A stretch of 44,863 nt of DNA. Source: Silene noctiflora (Eukaryota > Streptophyta > Magnoliopsida > Caryophyllales > Caryophyllaceae). Below the pieces are notes generated by a model. The model had not been told where the DNA came from. It did no database searches and saw nothing but the letters and a program-made list of their open reading frames with translations. Where the stretch lies: assembly GCA_009801015.1 (NCBI GenBank), contig VHZZ01000027.1:471773-516635 (forward strand), written 5' to 3'. This document shows, piece by piece, positions 44,761 through 44,863 of this stretch (position 1 is its first letter; every line of letters begins with the position of its first letter). A program made the position numbers and the translations under genes.

Positions 44761-44863
44761 CTAAAGTAGTATCACCGATATCAAAGTAAACCTAAATTAT
44801 ACTAACAAAATAGCTAGTGATAAGTCAGGGTCGAATCCACAGGGAGGCGGTGTAATCTACTTG
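44761..44863. other. Unrelated repeat-like sequence at the window edge
   Basis: The Copia similarity stops near 44755. The last bases, including TAAGTCAGGGTCGAATCCAC, look like part of another dispersed repeat that interrupts or borders the Copia fragment. The window ends before it can be identified. Confidence 0.35.

Noticed and set aside
1-44863. A new multi-gene system, CRISPR array, tRNA or rRNA gene, or biosynthetic cluster
   Set aside because: The host genes are unrelated housekeeping or developmental genes, and the rest is explained by known classes of plant repeats; no complete tRNA or rRNA gene was seen.

Overview
The window is nuclear DNA from a flowering plant, almost certainly a eudicot. 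The genes have introns, the intergenic DNA is AT-rich, and there are many plant-type Stowaway, Mutator-like, hAT and Helitron elements plus tRNA-derived SINEs. The Stowaway family with CTCCCTCCGTCCCGG ends would suit Caryophyllales, but that is only a weak guess. A 615-base run of N marks an assembly gap at 26713-27327.

Five host protein genes are supported. A GDSL esterase/lipase (2026-4408, +) has six exons and 378 aa. An intronless DUF241 gene (7785-8675, +) has 296 aa. A plastid fructose-bisphosphate aldolase (10033-12445, +) has six exons, and its last exon carries a one-base deletion and an in-frame stop. A serine carboxypeptidase of family S28, EDA2-like (13062-19250, -), has twelve exons and 486 aa, and runs convergently with the aldolase. 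A NAC transcription factor of the VND1-3 vessel-differentiation group (36851-40700, +) has three exons and 374 aa. I see no functional link among them; this looks like an ordinary gene neighbourhood. Exon borders were read from splice sites and protein similarity recalled from memory, not from transcripts.

The left part (1-9.9 kb) also holds a decayed Copia relic with a foldback element inside its LTR-like part, a 5'-truncated LINE with a 21-bp target duplication, and four copies of a short motif in the DUF241 leader. The middle (19.3-36.7 kb) has no recognisable host gene. It is a mosaic of MITEs, a hAT-type element with a perfect 8-bp target duplication, two related Helitron-like elements in opposite orientation (one split by a Stowaway MITE), another short Helitron-like element, a 196-bp solo LTR, and a Gypsy-like LTR around the gap. 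The right part (40.7-44.9 kb) holds a 252-bp tandem duplication and a broken Copia reverse transcriptase fragment.

The observations most worth checking are two GC-AG introns in two different genes, the disrupted last exon of the aldolase, the repeated tRNA A-box-like motif in front of DUF241, SINE copies in introns of three genes, and the inverted Helitron pair. I found nothing that amounts to a new multi-gene biological system.
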